A DNA stretch of 64,000 bases from an uncultured Lachnospiraceae bacterium (GCA_947628225.1 CANQYY010000001.1:124001-188000); one strand, 5' to 3'; shown: positions 42,817-51,696, counted from the stretch's first letter. Translations and numbers: made by a program. Notes: generated from the sequence alone by a model not told the origin.

Positions 42817-43400
42817 TTTTTTACTTCTTTCCTTTTGTTAAATGCGGGCTTTTTTTTGTCAGGGAGCTCATAGATATATAAGATGCCGTTTTTTACCCGG
42901 TGAACCTCTTTCCCCACAAAACCAAGCCGGAATAATTCAAAAATAAAATTAAATATTAAAAATCCATGCGATACAATCAGAATATTCTCCTTTGACCAGT
43001 CAATATGGCGGAAAAAACGACGGACTCTCCTTCTCGTATCGCGGATATTTTCAGGCTGGCTTTTGGAGCGGAAAAACCAGGCAAGCCGTCCGCAAAAATG
43101 CCAGACGGGAAAAGGAAGTTTTAATCGCTCCGTATGGATAAACGGAGCGTTGTCCACCTCCCGCAGCAGTTTATCGATATAGATATTACCGCTGTATACT
43201 TCCTTTGCCGTAGCGACTGCGCGTTTGACATCGCTGCTATAGCAGATATCCCAGGTGATCCCATACATATTTACTTTCTTTTTTATAATACCGGCATGCT
43301 CATATTTTTCGGACCATTCCCGGAATTCCTTTGAGGTCATCATGTTCTTATGAGGGCAATTTACTTTGAAATGCCGGACTAAACCAATTCTCATGTTCAT
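42813..43400 (-). CDS. Histidine phosphatase (phosphoglycerate mutase-like) family protein
   Basis: A 195-residue protein. The phospho-histidine motif is LVRHFKVN near the N-terminus, and the second catalytic His is in LIVSHGFLIF at about 152. A C-terminal basic tail (KKKPAFNKRKEVKK) is present. The substrate is unknown. The second of three closely spaced ATGs (43400) is chosen because AAAGGA sits 6 bases before it. It has its own promoter and is coupled to rlmH. Confidence 0.82.
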   Translation of the reverse strand: MNMRIGLVRHFKVNCPHKNMMTSKEFREWSEKYEHAGIIKKKVNMYGITWDICYSSDVKRAVATAKEVYSGNIYIDKLLREVDNAPFIHTERLKLPFPVWHFCGRLAWFFRSKSQPENIRDTRRRVRRFFRHIDWSKENILIVSHGFLIFNFIFELFRLGFVGKEVHRVKNGILYIYELPDKKKPAFNKRKEVKK

Positions 43401-43444
43401 TCCCATTCCTTTTTGTTTCCGTGTAATATAAATTACACTATTAT

Positions 43445-43474
43445 AGTATACTATGAAAATATCCGGATTGGCAA
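43445..43474 (-). promoter_or_regulatory. Promoter of the phosphatase-rlmH unit
   Basis: TTGCCA (43469-43474) and TATACT (43445-43450) on the minus strand are 18 bases apart, about 45 bases before the start codon. Confidence 0.55.
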
Positions 43475-43587
43475 GAATTCTATTGTTTACATTTTGTTTA
43501 TTTTTGTGCCATATTTTTGACCCAAATCACTTATATATTATTGCATGGAAAGTATAAACTTTCTACTCCCACCCTATTATACGCTTT

Positions 43588-43603
43588 GATACCTTATGGT
43601 ATC
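43588..43603. repeat. Small perfect palindrome beside the mazF terminator
   Basis: GATACC-TTAT-GGTATC forms a 6-bp hairpin that stops two bases before the terminator stem at 43606. It may extend the terminator or be a protein site. The rest of the 290-base gap (43407-43697) holds the promoter and terminator listed here and nothing else that I recognise. Confidence 0.5.
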
Positions 43604-43605
43604 AG

Positions 43606-43636
43606 AAAAAACACCTCTTCCCGGAGGTGTTTTTTC
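43606..43636. terminator. Terminator after mazF
   Basis: AAAAAACACCTC (43606-43617) pairs with GAGGTGTTTTTT (43624-43635) around a 6-base loop. It is symmetric with A and T runs, so it works on both strands. It ends the rex-acpS-nnr-alr-mazF unit on the minus strand. Confidence 0.9.
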
Positions 43637-43697
43637 TTTGCTTTTTTATCCGATAGGAATAGTTTGCCGCCGGAGGGGCGAAAAACCGTTCTGCCTC

Positions 43698-44045
43698 TTA
43701 TGTATTCAGGGCAAGACTTACCCTAAGCGCTGTGTCTATTTGTATGAGTACCGAATTATCCAGATGGCACACCTTTTCTCTCAGCCTTGATTTATCGATT
43801 GTCCGAACCTGCTCTAATAAAATAACGGAATCCTTTACGATCCCATACCGCTCTGCTTCCAGAGCCACATGGGTCGGGAGCTTTGCTTTGTTCATTTTAG
43901 AAGTAATGGCCGCACAAATTACGGTGGGACTATACCGGTTCCCCATATCGTTCTGAACGATAAGAACCGGCCGCACGCCTCCCTGTTCGGAGCCGACGAC
44001 CGGACGCAAATCTGCATAATAAATATCGCCTCGTCTGACTACCAC
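43698..44045 (-). CDS. ndoA: MazF/PemK-type mRNA interferase, no adjacent antitoxin
   Basis: A 115-residue toxin of the MazF family. [52 protein letters not shown] and [16 protein letters not shown] are the family blocks and match Bacillus EndoA closely. It cleaves mRNA at short specific sites in known cases. The start is GTG at 44045 with AAGGGAG upstream. In Bacillus the antitoxin gene (ndoAI) sits between alr and ndoA; here only 69 bases separate them and no such gene fits. Confidence 0.92.
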   Translation of the reverse strand: MVVRRGDIYYADLRPVVGSEQGGVRPVLIVQNDMGNRYSPTVICAAITSKMNKAKLPTHVALEAERYGIVKDSVILLEQVRTIDKSRLREKVCHLDNSVLIQIDTALRVSLALNT

Positions 44046-44114
44046 GGTTTCACACTCCCTTTTTCAGTATATTCCTATTATTACCATATATACGAAACGA
44101 TATTCAGTGTTGTG

Positions 44115-45242
44115 CTAATTTTTATAAAAGCGGGGAACCCGGTTTGTGACACAGCATACCAATTCATAAGGAAAAGAATGGGACAGAGCGGCTATTTCCT
44201 CTACGGAAATCTCCTTTTCCCCATCTCTGCCAAAAATCGTGACCGTATCCCCCTCCTTTACCCCGGGAATATCCGTTACATCAATCATAAACTGATCCAT
44301 GCACACTCTTCCCACGATACCGGCATACTCTCCATGTACCAGCACTCTTCCCCGGTTAGATAGTTCTCTTCGCATACCGTCGGCATATCCCACCGGAACG
44401 GTAGCAACCTTCATCTCCCTTTTTGCCGTATAGGTTCCCCCATAGCTGATTTTTGTCCCCGGCTTCACGGTTTTGACAAAAGAAATCGCGGCTTTCCATT
44501 GCATAGCCGGATGCAAAAGAACGGTATCTCTTGGCACCTCCTCTGACGGATACAGCCCATATGTCATAATACCGGCACGCACCATGTCCAGATTTGCCTC
44601 CGGGAAATGAATCACGGCAGCGCTGTTGGAAGCATGCTTAACCGGTAGGGTAATTCCCTCCTGCTCCAATTCCCCGGTAAATTCCATAAAAATTTTCAAA
44701 GGTTCCTTCGCCGCCTCCGGCGTTTTTTCATCTGCTCTGGCAAAATGCGTAAAGGCTCCCTCAATTTCCAGATACGGCAGAGCGGCAATCCGTTTTATCT
44801 TTTCTATACTCTGCTTTTCTGCCGGAAAACCGATCCGGCTCATGCCGGTATCTATCTTAATATGAATTTTCGCCTTTTTCCCCTGCTTTTCAGCCTCATT
44901 GTTTAATTTTTGGGCGGCGTCCTCCGTATATATCGTCTGGGAAATTCCATTGGCGACTAATTCCGGATACCACCCCTCTCCCGTATAACCGAGAATCAGT
45001 ATCATTTTATCCAGACCTGCCTGCCTGAGCTCTAATGCTTCTTCTATTGTGGCAACTCCATAGGCGTCTACCAGATCTGACAGCGCCTTCGCCACAAAAA
45101 CAGCGCCATGGCCATAAGCATTTGCCTTTACCACTGCCAGAATTGCGGTCTGCGGATTTATGTTTTTCCTTACCTGCCTTATATTATGGCGAATTGCCTC
45201 CAAATCAATTTCCGCATAGGTGCGGTTATATTCTTTCTTCAT
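44115..45242 (-). CDS. alr: Alanine racemase
   Basis: A 375-residue PLP enzyme making D-alanine for peptidoglycan. The PLP lysine is Lys39 in AVVKANAYGHG. The C-terminal domain has the catalytic tyrosine block (KISYGGTYTA) and VPVGYADGMRRELSNRG. It overlaps the nnrDE gene by 17 bases and precedes mazF, as in the alr-ndo locus of Bacillus. Confidence 0.96.
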   Translation of the reverse strand: MKKEYNRTYAEIDLEAIRHNIRQVRKNINPQTAILAVVKANAYGHGAVFVAKALSDLVDAYGVATIEEALELRQAGLDKMILILGYTGEGWYPELVANGISQTIYTEDAAQKLNNEAEKQGKKAKIHIKIDTGMSRIGFPAEKQSIEKIKRIAALPYLEIEGAFTHFARADEKTPEAAKEPLKIFMEFTGELEQEGITLPVKHASNSAAVIHFPEANLDMVRAGIMTYGLYPSEEVPRDTVLLHPAMQWKAAISFVKTVKPGTKISYGGTYTAKREMKVATVPVGYADGMRRELSNRGRVLVHGEYAGIVGRVCMDQFMIDVTDIPGVKEGDTVTIFGRDGEKEISVEEIAALSHSFPYELVCCVTNRVPRFYKN

Positions 45243-46713
45243 CTTCGCCTCCTATTCCGGATAAAATACGGGATATGCCAGTGATAATATCCGATGCCAT
45301 TAAACTGTAGGCGCTTTTTTCCTTTGCCATAATATCACCGCTAAGTCCATGTAAATAAACACCCAGTTTAGCCGCCTCGAAAGGCTCCATCCGTTGCGCC
45401 AGCAGACCGGCAATAATACCGGACAGCACATCCCCCGCTCCTCCGGTTGCCATCCCATTATTCCCGGATACATTGACATAAGTATCTTTTCCGTCCGATA
45501 CGATCGTGCGGGCGTCCTTTCCGGCAAGGATGCAGCGCCAGTCGCCGGCTGCCTTTTTTACTGCCGATAAAATATTTTCCTGTATCAAAGGTACGCTCTC
45601 CCCCGTCAGATAACTCATTTCCTTTAAATGCGGTGTCAAAATAAAATTATCCGACAGGCTGTCGGTAAGATTCCGGCACAGGCGGATCCCGTCCCCATCA
45701 ATTACCGTAGGCACCGAGGAATTTTCCAATACATACTGCATCAGTTCCTCCGCTTCTTTGGAAAGCCCGAGTCCCGGGCCAATGACAATTGCGTCCGCCC
45801 AGTCCAGAATGTCAGAGATTTCTTCCCTGGCAGAAAACAATGCCTCCGGCAGCGCCGACAATATGACATCTCTGTTGTTTTCTGTCGATACTGCCCGCAC
45901 AAGCCCTGCCCCTGTAGAATAAGCAGCTCTGGCGGCCAGATAACATGCGCCGCTCATTGTTTCGCTGCCTGCCACCACCAGAACTTTTCCAAAGGTTCCT
46001 TTGTGGGAGCGCCTCTTCCGCTGCGGCATCCGCTTTAAATCCTCCGTTTCATATAAATATACGGAACTGTCAACCGATAGGACGCTTTCCATGGGAAAGC
46101 CAATATCCCCGACGATAACCTCACCGGCATATTCACAGCCCGGATACAGCACCAGTCCGATTTTATTAACGCCAAAGGTAACCGTGCAGTCTGCCTTTAC
46201 TGCCGTGCCAGGCACAGCTCCGGTTCCGGCATGAATTCCGGAGGGGACATCCAGCGCATATATCGTAGCGCCGCTATGATTAATCTCCTCCAATATTTTT
46301 TCATAGATTCCCTCCACCTCACGGGACAGGCCGATTCCGAACACAGCGTCTAACATTATGTCAAACTGACCGTCTGTTATGGCAGAAGGGGGAAGAACCG
46401 GCACATGACAGCCGACGGCAATCGCCATCTGTTTTTTGGTTTCCTCCGTCATATGCTCCGTCTGTCCGATGACAGTCACAGCCGCAGAATATCCCTGCTG
46501 ACGCAGGATACGGGCGGCTGCAATCCCATCTCCCCCATTATTCCCGGTACCGCACACAGCTAATATCCGGCATTCCCTGTTTTCCCTCTCCATAAGAACA
46601 GCAGCTACGGTCATAGCTGCTTTTTCCATGAGGACCAGACTGGGAATCCCCACTGTATGGATGGCGTGGGTATCAATTTCTTTCGCCTCTTTATTAGTAT
46701 AAATATGCCTCAT
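45226..46713 (-). CDS. nnr: Bifunctional NAD(P)HX epimerase / ADP-dependent dehydratase
   Basis: A 495-residue metabolite-repair enzyme. Residues 1-215 are the epimerase (YjeF N) domain (VCGTGNNGGDGIAAARIL, YALDVPSGIHAGTG). Residues 225-490 are the ribokinase-like dehydratase, with VVAGSETMSGACYLAARAAYSTGAGLV, VIGPGLG and the active-site NNGMATGGAGDVLSGIIAG. Together they repair hydrated NAD(P)H. AAGGAG precedes the ATG. It lies between acpS and alr, as yjbF-type genes do in many Firmicutes. Confidence 0.95.
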   Translation of the reverse strand: MRHIYTNKEAKEIDTHAIHTVGIPSLVLMEKAAMTVAAVLMERENRECRILAVCGTGNNGGDGIAAARILRQQGYSAAVTVIGQTEHMTEETKKQMAIAVGCHVPVLPPSAITDGQFDIMLDAVFGIGLSREVEGIYEKILEEINHSGATIYALDVPSGIHAGTGAVPGTAVKADCTVTFGVNKIGLVLYPGCEYAGEVIVGDIGFPMESVLSVDSSVYLYETEDLKRMPQRKRRSHKGTFGKVLVVAGSETMSGACYLAARAAYSTGAGLVRAVSTENNRDVILSALPEALFSAREEISDILDWADAIVIGPGLGLSKEAEELMQYVLENSSVPTVIDGDGIRLCRNLTDSLSDNFILTPHLKEMSYLTGESVPLIQENILSAVKKAAGDWRCILAGKDARTIVSDGKDTYVNVSGNNGMATGGAGDVLSGIIAGLLAQRMEPFEAAKLGVYLHGLSGDIMAKEKSAYSLMASDIITGISRILSGIGGEDEERI

Positions 46714-46721
46714 AATGCTCC

Positions 46722-47084
46722 TTACCTCCTAATACCAAGGACAAAAGCTGTTGCCAGCTCTTTCGTATTGGTTATGGAAATCTTAAATTCGTCAATCCTC
46801 AATTCCTCTGCCTTTTCCTTCGCTTTTCCATATAATAGGATCTGCGGTTCTCCCGCCTCTCCCCGGTGGATTTCAATTTCCTTTGCCTCAATTCCGGAAA
46901 ATCCGGTGCCAAACACCTTTACCACCGCCTCCTTACCGGCAAAATCCGAGGCGGCACGGCGCTTTTGCCTGTCGAACTGGGCAATCTCGCCCGGGGTGAA
47001 AATCCGGTTTACAAAATGTTCCTTTTCACAGGAACGCACGACTCTGTCAATCTCGATTGTGTCAACTCCGATTCCAACTATCAC
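46722..47084 (-). CDS. acpS: Holo-[acyl-carrier-protein] synthase
   Basis: A 120-residue phosphopantetheinyl transferase. Metal-binding blocks IVGIGVDTIEIDRV and ASDFAGKEAVVKVFGTGF are intact. It transfers 4'-phosphopantetheine from CoA to acyl carrier protein. The start is GTG at 47084 with GGGAGG upstream. It is followed by nnr after 8 bases. Confidence 0.95.
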   Translation of the reverse strand: MIVGIGVDTIEIDRVVRSCEKEHFVNRIFTPGEIAQFDRQKRRAASDFAGKEAVVKVFGTGFSGIEAKEIEIHRGEAGEPQILLYGKAKEKAEELRIDEFKISITNTKELATAFVLGIRR

Positions 47085-47102
47085 TTCAATTCCTCCCGAA
47101 TC

Positions 47103-47702
47103 TTATAATTTCCCCTTGTCAAATAAATTCATAACAGAATGCCCCAGCAGGCCGTGCATAAGAGAATAGGCGCTGTCCATGCTTTTCTCCAGATCCACCT
47201 TCTGTTTGTTCTTTTCTTTTATCTTTTTCTGCAGCTGCTCCATCTCGGCAGTCACTTCCTTTAATTGTCTGTCGCCGTTTTCTAAACGCTGAAAACAATA
47301 TTTGCTGCCGATAAGGAGTAATTTTTCATTGCATTCCTTTATCTGTTTCGGAAGTTCCATAAGTTCATCGGATTCCTCTTTAATCCTCTCTTTAATTTCC
47401 AGCAGAAGCCTCTGCTGATTATCTTTTTTCCGCTCGGACTGGCCGCTGTTTTCCCCCATGCCGGCGACAATCCCATCCATCAGCTTTTTCTTTGTGCTTT
47501 TTAAATCCTTTAGCTCATTAACAAGAAATCCCTGCCGTTTCAGTAGTTTATTGAGTTCATCCTCCAACGCTGTTACCGGCGCCGGTTTATCTCCTCCCGG
47601 AAATAAAGCATGCCAGCGGCTGTCCAGAATGAGGATCGGAACCTTTTTCCCCTTCAGGGCATTTCTGATTAAAATCTCATAATCCTTTTCCTGTCTTTTC
47701 AT
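47103..47702 (-). CDS. Coiled-coil protein of unknown function
   Basis: A 199-residue protein, starting MKRQEKDYEILIRNAL, with GAGGG 6 bases before the ATG at 47702. It has a short N-terminal region with VPILILDSRWHALFP, then long heptad-rich coiled coils (about 50-165), and ends MHGLLGHSVMNLFDKGKL. It is rich in Lys/Glu and has no signal peptide. I do not recognise the family. It is enclosed by rex and acpS with gaps of 9 and 18 bases, so it is co-transcribed. No function is assigned. Confidence 0.75.
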   Translation of the reverse strand: MKRQEKDYEILIRNALKGKKVPILILDSRWHALFPGGDKPAPVTALEDELNKLLKRQGFLVNELKDLKSTKKKLMDGIVAGMGENSGQSERKKDNQQRLLLEIKERIKEESDELMELPKQIKECNEKLLLIGSKYCFQRLENGDRQLKEVTAEMEQLQKKIKEKNKQKVDLEKSMDSAYSLMHGLLGHSVMNLFDKGKL

Positions 47703-47711
47703 ACACATCCC

Positions 47712-48347
47712 TCAATCCTTGTGTAGATTTACAATATTATAAGAAAGACGCATAAGGCTTTCCGCCAGATGTACATTTTCCACGGCAACCCCCTCCGGTA
47801 AATTTAAGTCGGTGGCGGCAAAATTCCAAAAAGCGCATACGCCAAGCTCAGCCAGCTCCTTCGCCACCTCAGGCGCTTTCCCCTTCGGGAGCGTCAGAGC
47901 GGCAATATCCACGGTATTGTCTGCTACAAAGTCCTTTAATTTTGACATGTCCAGCACTTCGATATTACTAATCTTCTGTCCCACTTTTTCCCGGTCTATA
48001 TCAAAAATCCCCGACACGATAAATCCGCGTTTGGCAAAACCTCCGTAATTTGCCAGCGCCCGTCCGAGATTCCCTGCTCCCAGAATAATCACATGATACT
48101 TTTGGTCAAGCCCTAATATCTTCCCGATCTCTCCCCGTAAGACTTCTACATTATATCCATATCCCTGCTGTCCGAATCCGCCAAAATTATTAAAATCCTG
48201 CCGAATCTGGGAAGCGGTCACATGCATTTTTCGGCTTAGCTCCTGGGAAGAAATACGATCCATCCCATTCTCCAACAATTCACTAAGGTATCTATAATAG
48301 CGGGGTAAACGTTTAATTACCGCCGAAGATATTTTCTTTTCCGACAC
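47712..48347 (-). CDS. rex: Redox-sensing transcriptional repressor Rex
   Basis: A 211-residue protein with a winged-helix domain (ISSAVIKRLPRYYRYLSEL, TASQIRQDFNNFGGFGQQGYGYNV) and a Rossmann domain with GAGNLGRALANY. It represses anaerobic NADH-linked genes and is released by NADH in known Firmicutes. The GTG at 48347 is chosen because GGAGG lies 8 bases upstream and upstream readings lack a match to the family. A possible Rex-type operator overlaps its promoter. It is divergent from the ABC-F gene, as rex and ydiF are neighbours in Bacillus. Confidence 0.95.
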   Translation of the reverse strand: MSEKKISSAVIKRLPRYYRYLSELLENGMDRISSQELSRKMHVTASQIRQDFNNFGGFGQQGYGYNVEVLRGEIGKILGLDQKYHVIILGAGNLGRALANYGGFAKRGFIVSGIFDIDREKVGQKISNIEVLDMSKLKDFVADNTVDIAALTLPKGKAPEVAKELAELGVCAFWNFAATDLNLPEGVAVENVHLAESLMRLSYNIVNLHKD

Positions 48348-48386
48348 CGGTAATTCCTCCAATAAACAATATGATTTTTTTCTTTT

Positions 48387-48415
48387 ATTATAATAAAATG
48401 TTAAATTCTTGTCAA
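48387..48415 (-). promoter_or_regulatory. rex promoter with possible Rex operator
   Basis: TTGACA (48410-48415) and TATAAT (48387-48392) are 17 bases apart, a consensus promoter. The -35 box is part of TTGACAA-GAAT-TTAACAT, which resembles the TTGTTAA-N4-TTAACAA type of Rex site. The match is imperfect and I could not scan the genome. Confidence 0.65.
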
Positions 48416-48439
48416 TCCGGGAACACAAAAATGGCACGC

Positions 48440-48469
48440 TTGCAAAGAGAGAACAGAATGTGTTAAAAT
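48440..48469 (+). promoter_or_regulatory. Promoter of the ABC-F gene
   Basis: TTGCAA (48440-48445) and TAAAAT (48464-48469) are 18 bases apart, about 25 bases before the ATG at 48495. Confidence 0.5.
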
Positions 48470-48494
48470 AGCGCTGAAACAAAGGAGGATATTT

Positions 48495-50423
48495 ATGATT
48501 CTGGCATGTAGTCACATTGATAAGGCGTTTCTGGAAGAGCCGATTTTAAAAGATGTTTCCTTTCATATAGAAGAGCAGGAACGGGTGGCAATAGTAGGAA
48601 TAAATGGAGCGGGTAAAACAACGCTTCTCCGTATTATTGCCGGAGAGCTGTCCGCGGATGCCGGAGAAGTCATCCGGAGTAAGGATATGACGCTCGGATA
48701 CCTGCCGCAGCAGCAGGGATATTACTCCGAGAACTCAATTTATGAGGAGCTTCTTGCCGTAAAATCCGATGTGATTGAAATGGATAAACAAATCCGCCGG
48801 CTGGAGGAACAGATGCAAAGAAAAGAAGGCAGGGAGCTGTCCGTTCTCTTAGAAAAATATAACCGGCTGCAGACCTCCTTTGAGTCCGGCGAGGGCTATA
48901 CCTATAAAAGTAAAGTATGGGGAGTGATCCATGGGCTGGGCTTTGGGGAGGAGGCTGCCAATCAATGTATCAATCAGCTTTCCGGCGGTCAGAAAACCAG
49001 AGTTGCCCTGGGGAAACTGCTTCTTTTAGAGCCGGATCTGCTTCTTTTGGACGAGCCGACCAACCATCTGGATCTGGACTCGGTGCGTTGGCTGGAAAAC
49101 TATTTGTTGAATTACAGGGGCAGCGTTCTGGTAGTGTCCCATGACCGGTATTTTATGGACCGCGTTGCCCGGAAGGTAGTAGAAATTGAACAGGGCAGGG
49201 CAATTACCTTTTCGGGTAATTACAGCAGTTATGCCCGCAAAAAGGAAGTCCTCCGGGAATCCCTCCTGCGTCAGTACAATAACCAGCAGCAGGAAATCCG
49301 CCATCAGGAGGCAGTAATTGAAAAACTAAAATCCTTTAACCGGGAAAAATCTATTAGACGGGCAGAAAGCCGGGAAAAAATGTTAAGTAAAATAGAGCGC
49401 ATGGAAAAACCATTGGAAGAAAATGCTTCCATCCGCTTTACGCTGACCCCTTCCCATCCAAGCGGCAGGGATGTTCTGTCGGTATCCGGGTATGGAAAAA
49501 GCTTTGGGGACAATCATCTTTTTGAACAGGTTTCCTTTGACGTAAAACGGGGAGAAAAGATTGCTGTCATTGGAAAAAACGGGACAGGGAAAACTACTCT
49601 TTTAAAAATGATCTGCGGCATGGAGCCGGCGGATGCGGGAAGCTGCGCTACCGGTACCGGCGTAGAGATCGGATACTACGATCAGGAACACAATGTGCTG
49701 CATGAAGAGAAAACGATCCTGGATGAAATCCATGATGATTATCCGGATATGAGCCATACGGATATACGAAACATGTTAGCCGCCTTTTTGTTTATAGGGG
49801 ATGATGTATTTAAGCCCATCGCTCTTCTCAGCGGCGGCGAAAAGGGACGGGTAGCTCTGGCAAAACTGATGCTGTCCAGGGCAAATTTTCTCTTGCTGGA
49901 CGAGCCGACCAATCATCTGGATATTGCCTCAAAGGAAATCTTAGAGGATGCTATCAACCATTATACCGGAACCGTCCTGTATGTATCCCATGACCGGTAT
50001 TTTATAAACCGGACGGCTACCAGAATCTTAGATTTGACCGGACGCAAACTTTTATCCTATTCCGGAAATTATTCGTATTATCTGGAGAAAAAAGAAACGG
50101 TGGAAAAGATTTATCTGGCGCCGGAGGAAGGCTCCGGCAAAGACAAAACGGAAACGGCGGCGAAGCTGAACTGGCAGGAACAAAAGCAGCAGCAGGCAAA
50201 CCGGAGAAAATTAGAAACCCGGTATGCGCAGGTGGAACAGGATATCGAAAGGCTGGAATCTGAAATTGCCGCTATCGATAACGAGCTGTCCCGTCCTGAA
50301 TATGCTTCCGACGCTGAAATGCTTCTGGAATTAAGCGGAAAAAGAGAAGAAAAAGAAGCTGCTCTCACACTCTCTCTGGAAATCTGGGAACAGCTTGCTC
50401 AGCAATTGGAAAATGAAAATTAA
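48495..50423 (+). CDS. ABC-F family ATPase (YdiF-like)
   Basis: A 642-residue soluble protein with two ABC domains and no membrane helices. Domain 1: Walker A GINGAGKTT (35-43), signature LSGGQKTR, DEPTNHLDLDS. A linker helix pair (about 240-315) follows. Domain 2: Walker A GKNGTGKTT, signature LSGGEKGR, DEPTNHLDI. A charged coiled-coil C-terminal domain (about 540-642) resembles Bacillus YdiF. ABC-F proteins act on the ribosome E site; some give antibiotic resistance, which cannot be inferred here. Gene order next to rex matches Bacillus ydiF. AAAGGAGG is before the ATG. Confidence 0.93.
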   Translation: MILACSHIDKAFLEEPILKDVSFHIEEQERVAIVGINGAGKTTLLRIIAGELSADAGEVIRSKDMTLGYLPQQQGYYSENSIYEELLAVKSDVIEMDKQIRRLEEQMQRKEGRELSVLLEKYNRLQTSFESGEGYTYKSKVWGVIHGLGFGEEAANQCINQLSGGQKTRVALGKLLLLEPDLLLLDEPTNHLDLDSVRWLENYLLNYRGSVLVVSHDRYFMDRVARKVVEIEQGRAITFSGNYSSYARKKEVLRESLLRQYNNQQQEIRHQEAVIEKLKSFNREKSIRRAESREKMLSKIERMEKPLEENASIRFTLTPSHPSGRDVLSVSGYGKSFGDNHLFEQVSFDVKRGEKIAVIGKNGTGKTTLLKMICGMEPADAGSCATGTGVEIGYYDQEHNVLHEEKTILDEIHDDYPDMSHTDIRNMLAAFLFIGDDVFKPIALLSGGEKGRVALAKLMLSRANFLLLDEPTNHLDIASKEILEDAINHYTGTVLYVSHDRYFINRTATRILDLTGRKLLSYSGNYSYYLEKKETVEKIYLAPEEGSGKDKTETAAKLNWQEQKQQQANRRKLETRYAQVEQDIERLESEIAAIDNELSRPEYASDAEMLLELSGKREEKEAALTLSLEIWEQLAQQLENEN

Positions 50424-50427
50424 TTTT

Positions 50428-51696
50428 TTATCTCATTCCGGCGATAATTCGATTTGCTTTTTCATAAATATCCTCGGCGGCTTCTTTCGTATAGAAGCTG
50501 CCGTTTTCATATAAAATAGTTCCGTCAACCATCGTCAGTTTCACATTTTCTTTACTACCGCTGTAGACAATATTTTTTATTATATTATTCTCCGGCTGCA
50601 TATTGGGACGGTGCATATCAAGCAGCACAAGATCCGCTTTTTTTCCTGCCGCCAAAATATCACAATCCTCAAGCCCCATAGCCGTTGCTCCTCCTATCGT
50701 CGCCATGCGCAGAACATCGCCGGCATCCAGGGCGGCAGCATCCATTTTAGTAACCTTTTGCAAAACAGAAGCAAGATACATTTCCCGGAACATATCCAGC
50801 GCATTGTTGCTGGCGGGGCCGTCTGTCCCAAGGGCAACATTAATCCCCTTTTCCAGCATTTTGCATAAATCTGCCACGCCGCTTGCCAGTTTTACATTAG
50901 AAGCGGGATTCGATACGATCGATACTCCTTTTTGGGCGCAGATATCCATATCCTCTTCCTCTAACCATACGCCATGGAAGCCGCCGCCTCCGTATTCAAA
51001 CATCCCCAACGAATCCAGATATTTTACCGGCGACATCTGATATCTCTCATAGCACTCCTCTACTTCCTTTTTCGTTTCTGACAGATGGAGATAGACCGGC
51101 TCCTTCATTTTTTGCGCCAGTTTCGCAAGCGCTTCTATCGTTGCGCCGCTGGTCGTATATTCTGCGTGAAAGCCCAATTTATAACTGACTAACGGAGAAA
51201 ATTCGTTAATCTTATAATATTCCTCTTCTGTTTCTTCCACCGTGCCGCCAAAATCATTCATGCTGCCGCACATAACGGAACGAAAGCCCATATCACGGGA
51301 AGCTATTGCATGGCACATATTATCCAGATACATATCAAAATTTGCGGTAATCCCGCTGGTAAGATATTCTAAGATCCCGAGTTTTGCCAGCACTACCTGG
51401 TCCTGCTTTGTCAGCTTTGCCTCCATGGGGAATACCCGGTTATAGAGCCATTCCTGCAGAGGTAAATCATCGGCATAGGATCGAAGGAAGGTCATGGCAG
51501 AATGGGTGTGGGCATTTTTAAATCCCGGGAGCAAAAGATTCTGATCACAGTCAATTTCCCTGTCCCAATCGCGCTTCCTGTCACATGCCTCCCCCACATA
51601 GGAAATTAAATTCCCCTCTACATGAAGTTCTCCCCGGATTATTTCACTGTCCGGCTCCATTGTAAGAATCCGGGCATTATAAAAACGTATTTTCAT
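50428..51696 (-). CDS. mtaD: Amidohydrolase, probable 5'-methylthioadenosine/S-adenosylhomocysteine deaminase
   Basis: A 422-residue metal-dependent amidohydrolase. The first metal motif is FKNAHTHSAM (HxH). Later blocks are HLSETKKEVEEC, HGVWLEEEDMDI, VSNPASNVKLASG and LGTDGPASNNALDMFRE, fitting the MtaD/SsnA-like deaminases. The start overlaps the PNP stop by one base (TGATG). Pairing with a purine nucleoside phosphorylase supports a role in purine or thioadenosine salvage; the exact substrate is inference. It converges on the ABC-F gene with a 4-base gap. Confidence 0.82.
   Translation of the reverse strand: MKIRFYNARILTMEPDSEIIRGELHVEGNLISYVGEACDRKRDWDREIDCDQNLLLPGFKNAHTHSAMTFLRSYADDLPLQEWLYNRVFPMEAKLTKQDQVVLAKLGILEYLTSGITANFDMYLDNMCHAIASRDMGFRSVMCGSMNDFGGTVEETEEEYYKINEFSPLVSYKLGFHAEYTTSGATIEALAKLAQKMKEPVYLHLSETKKEVEECYERYQMSPVKYLDSLGMFEYGGGGFHGVWLEEEDMDICAQKGVSIVSNPASNVKLASGVADLCKMLEKGINVALGTDGPASNNALDMFREMYLASVLQKVTKMDAAALDAGDVLRMATIGGATAMGLEDCDILAAGKKADLVLLDMHRPNMQPENNIIKNIVYSGSKENVKLTMVDGTILYENGSFYTKEAAEDIYEKANRIIAGMR

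Noticed and set aside
43869..44363. Plus-strand reading of 164 codons across the mazF-alr junction, considered as the missing antitoxin.
   Set aside because: It is antisense to two well-supported genes, is far too long for a MazE-type protein and has no antitoxin-like sequence or ribosome site.
48348..48515. Longer N-terminus for Rex starting at 48515.
   Set aside because: It would cross the rex promoter and the start of the ABC-F gene; the GTG at 48347 has the ribosome site and the family N-terminus.
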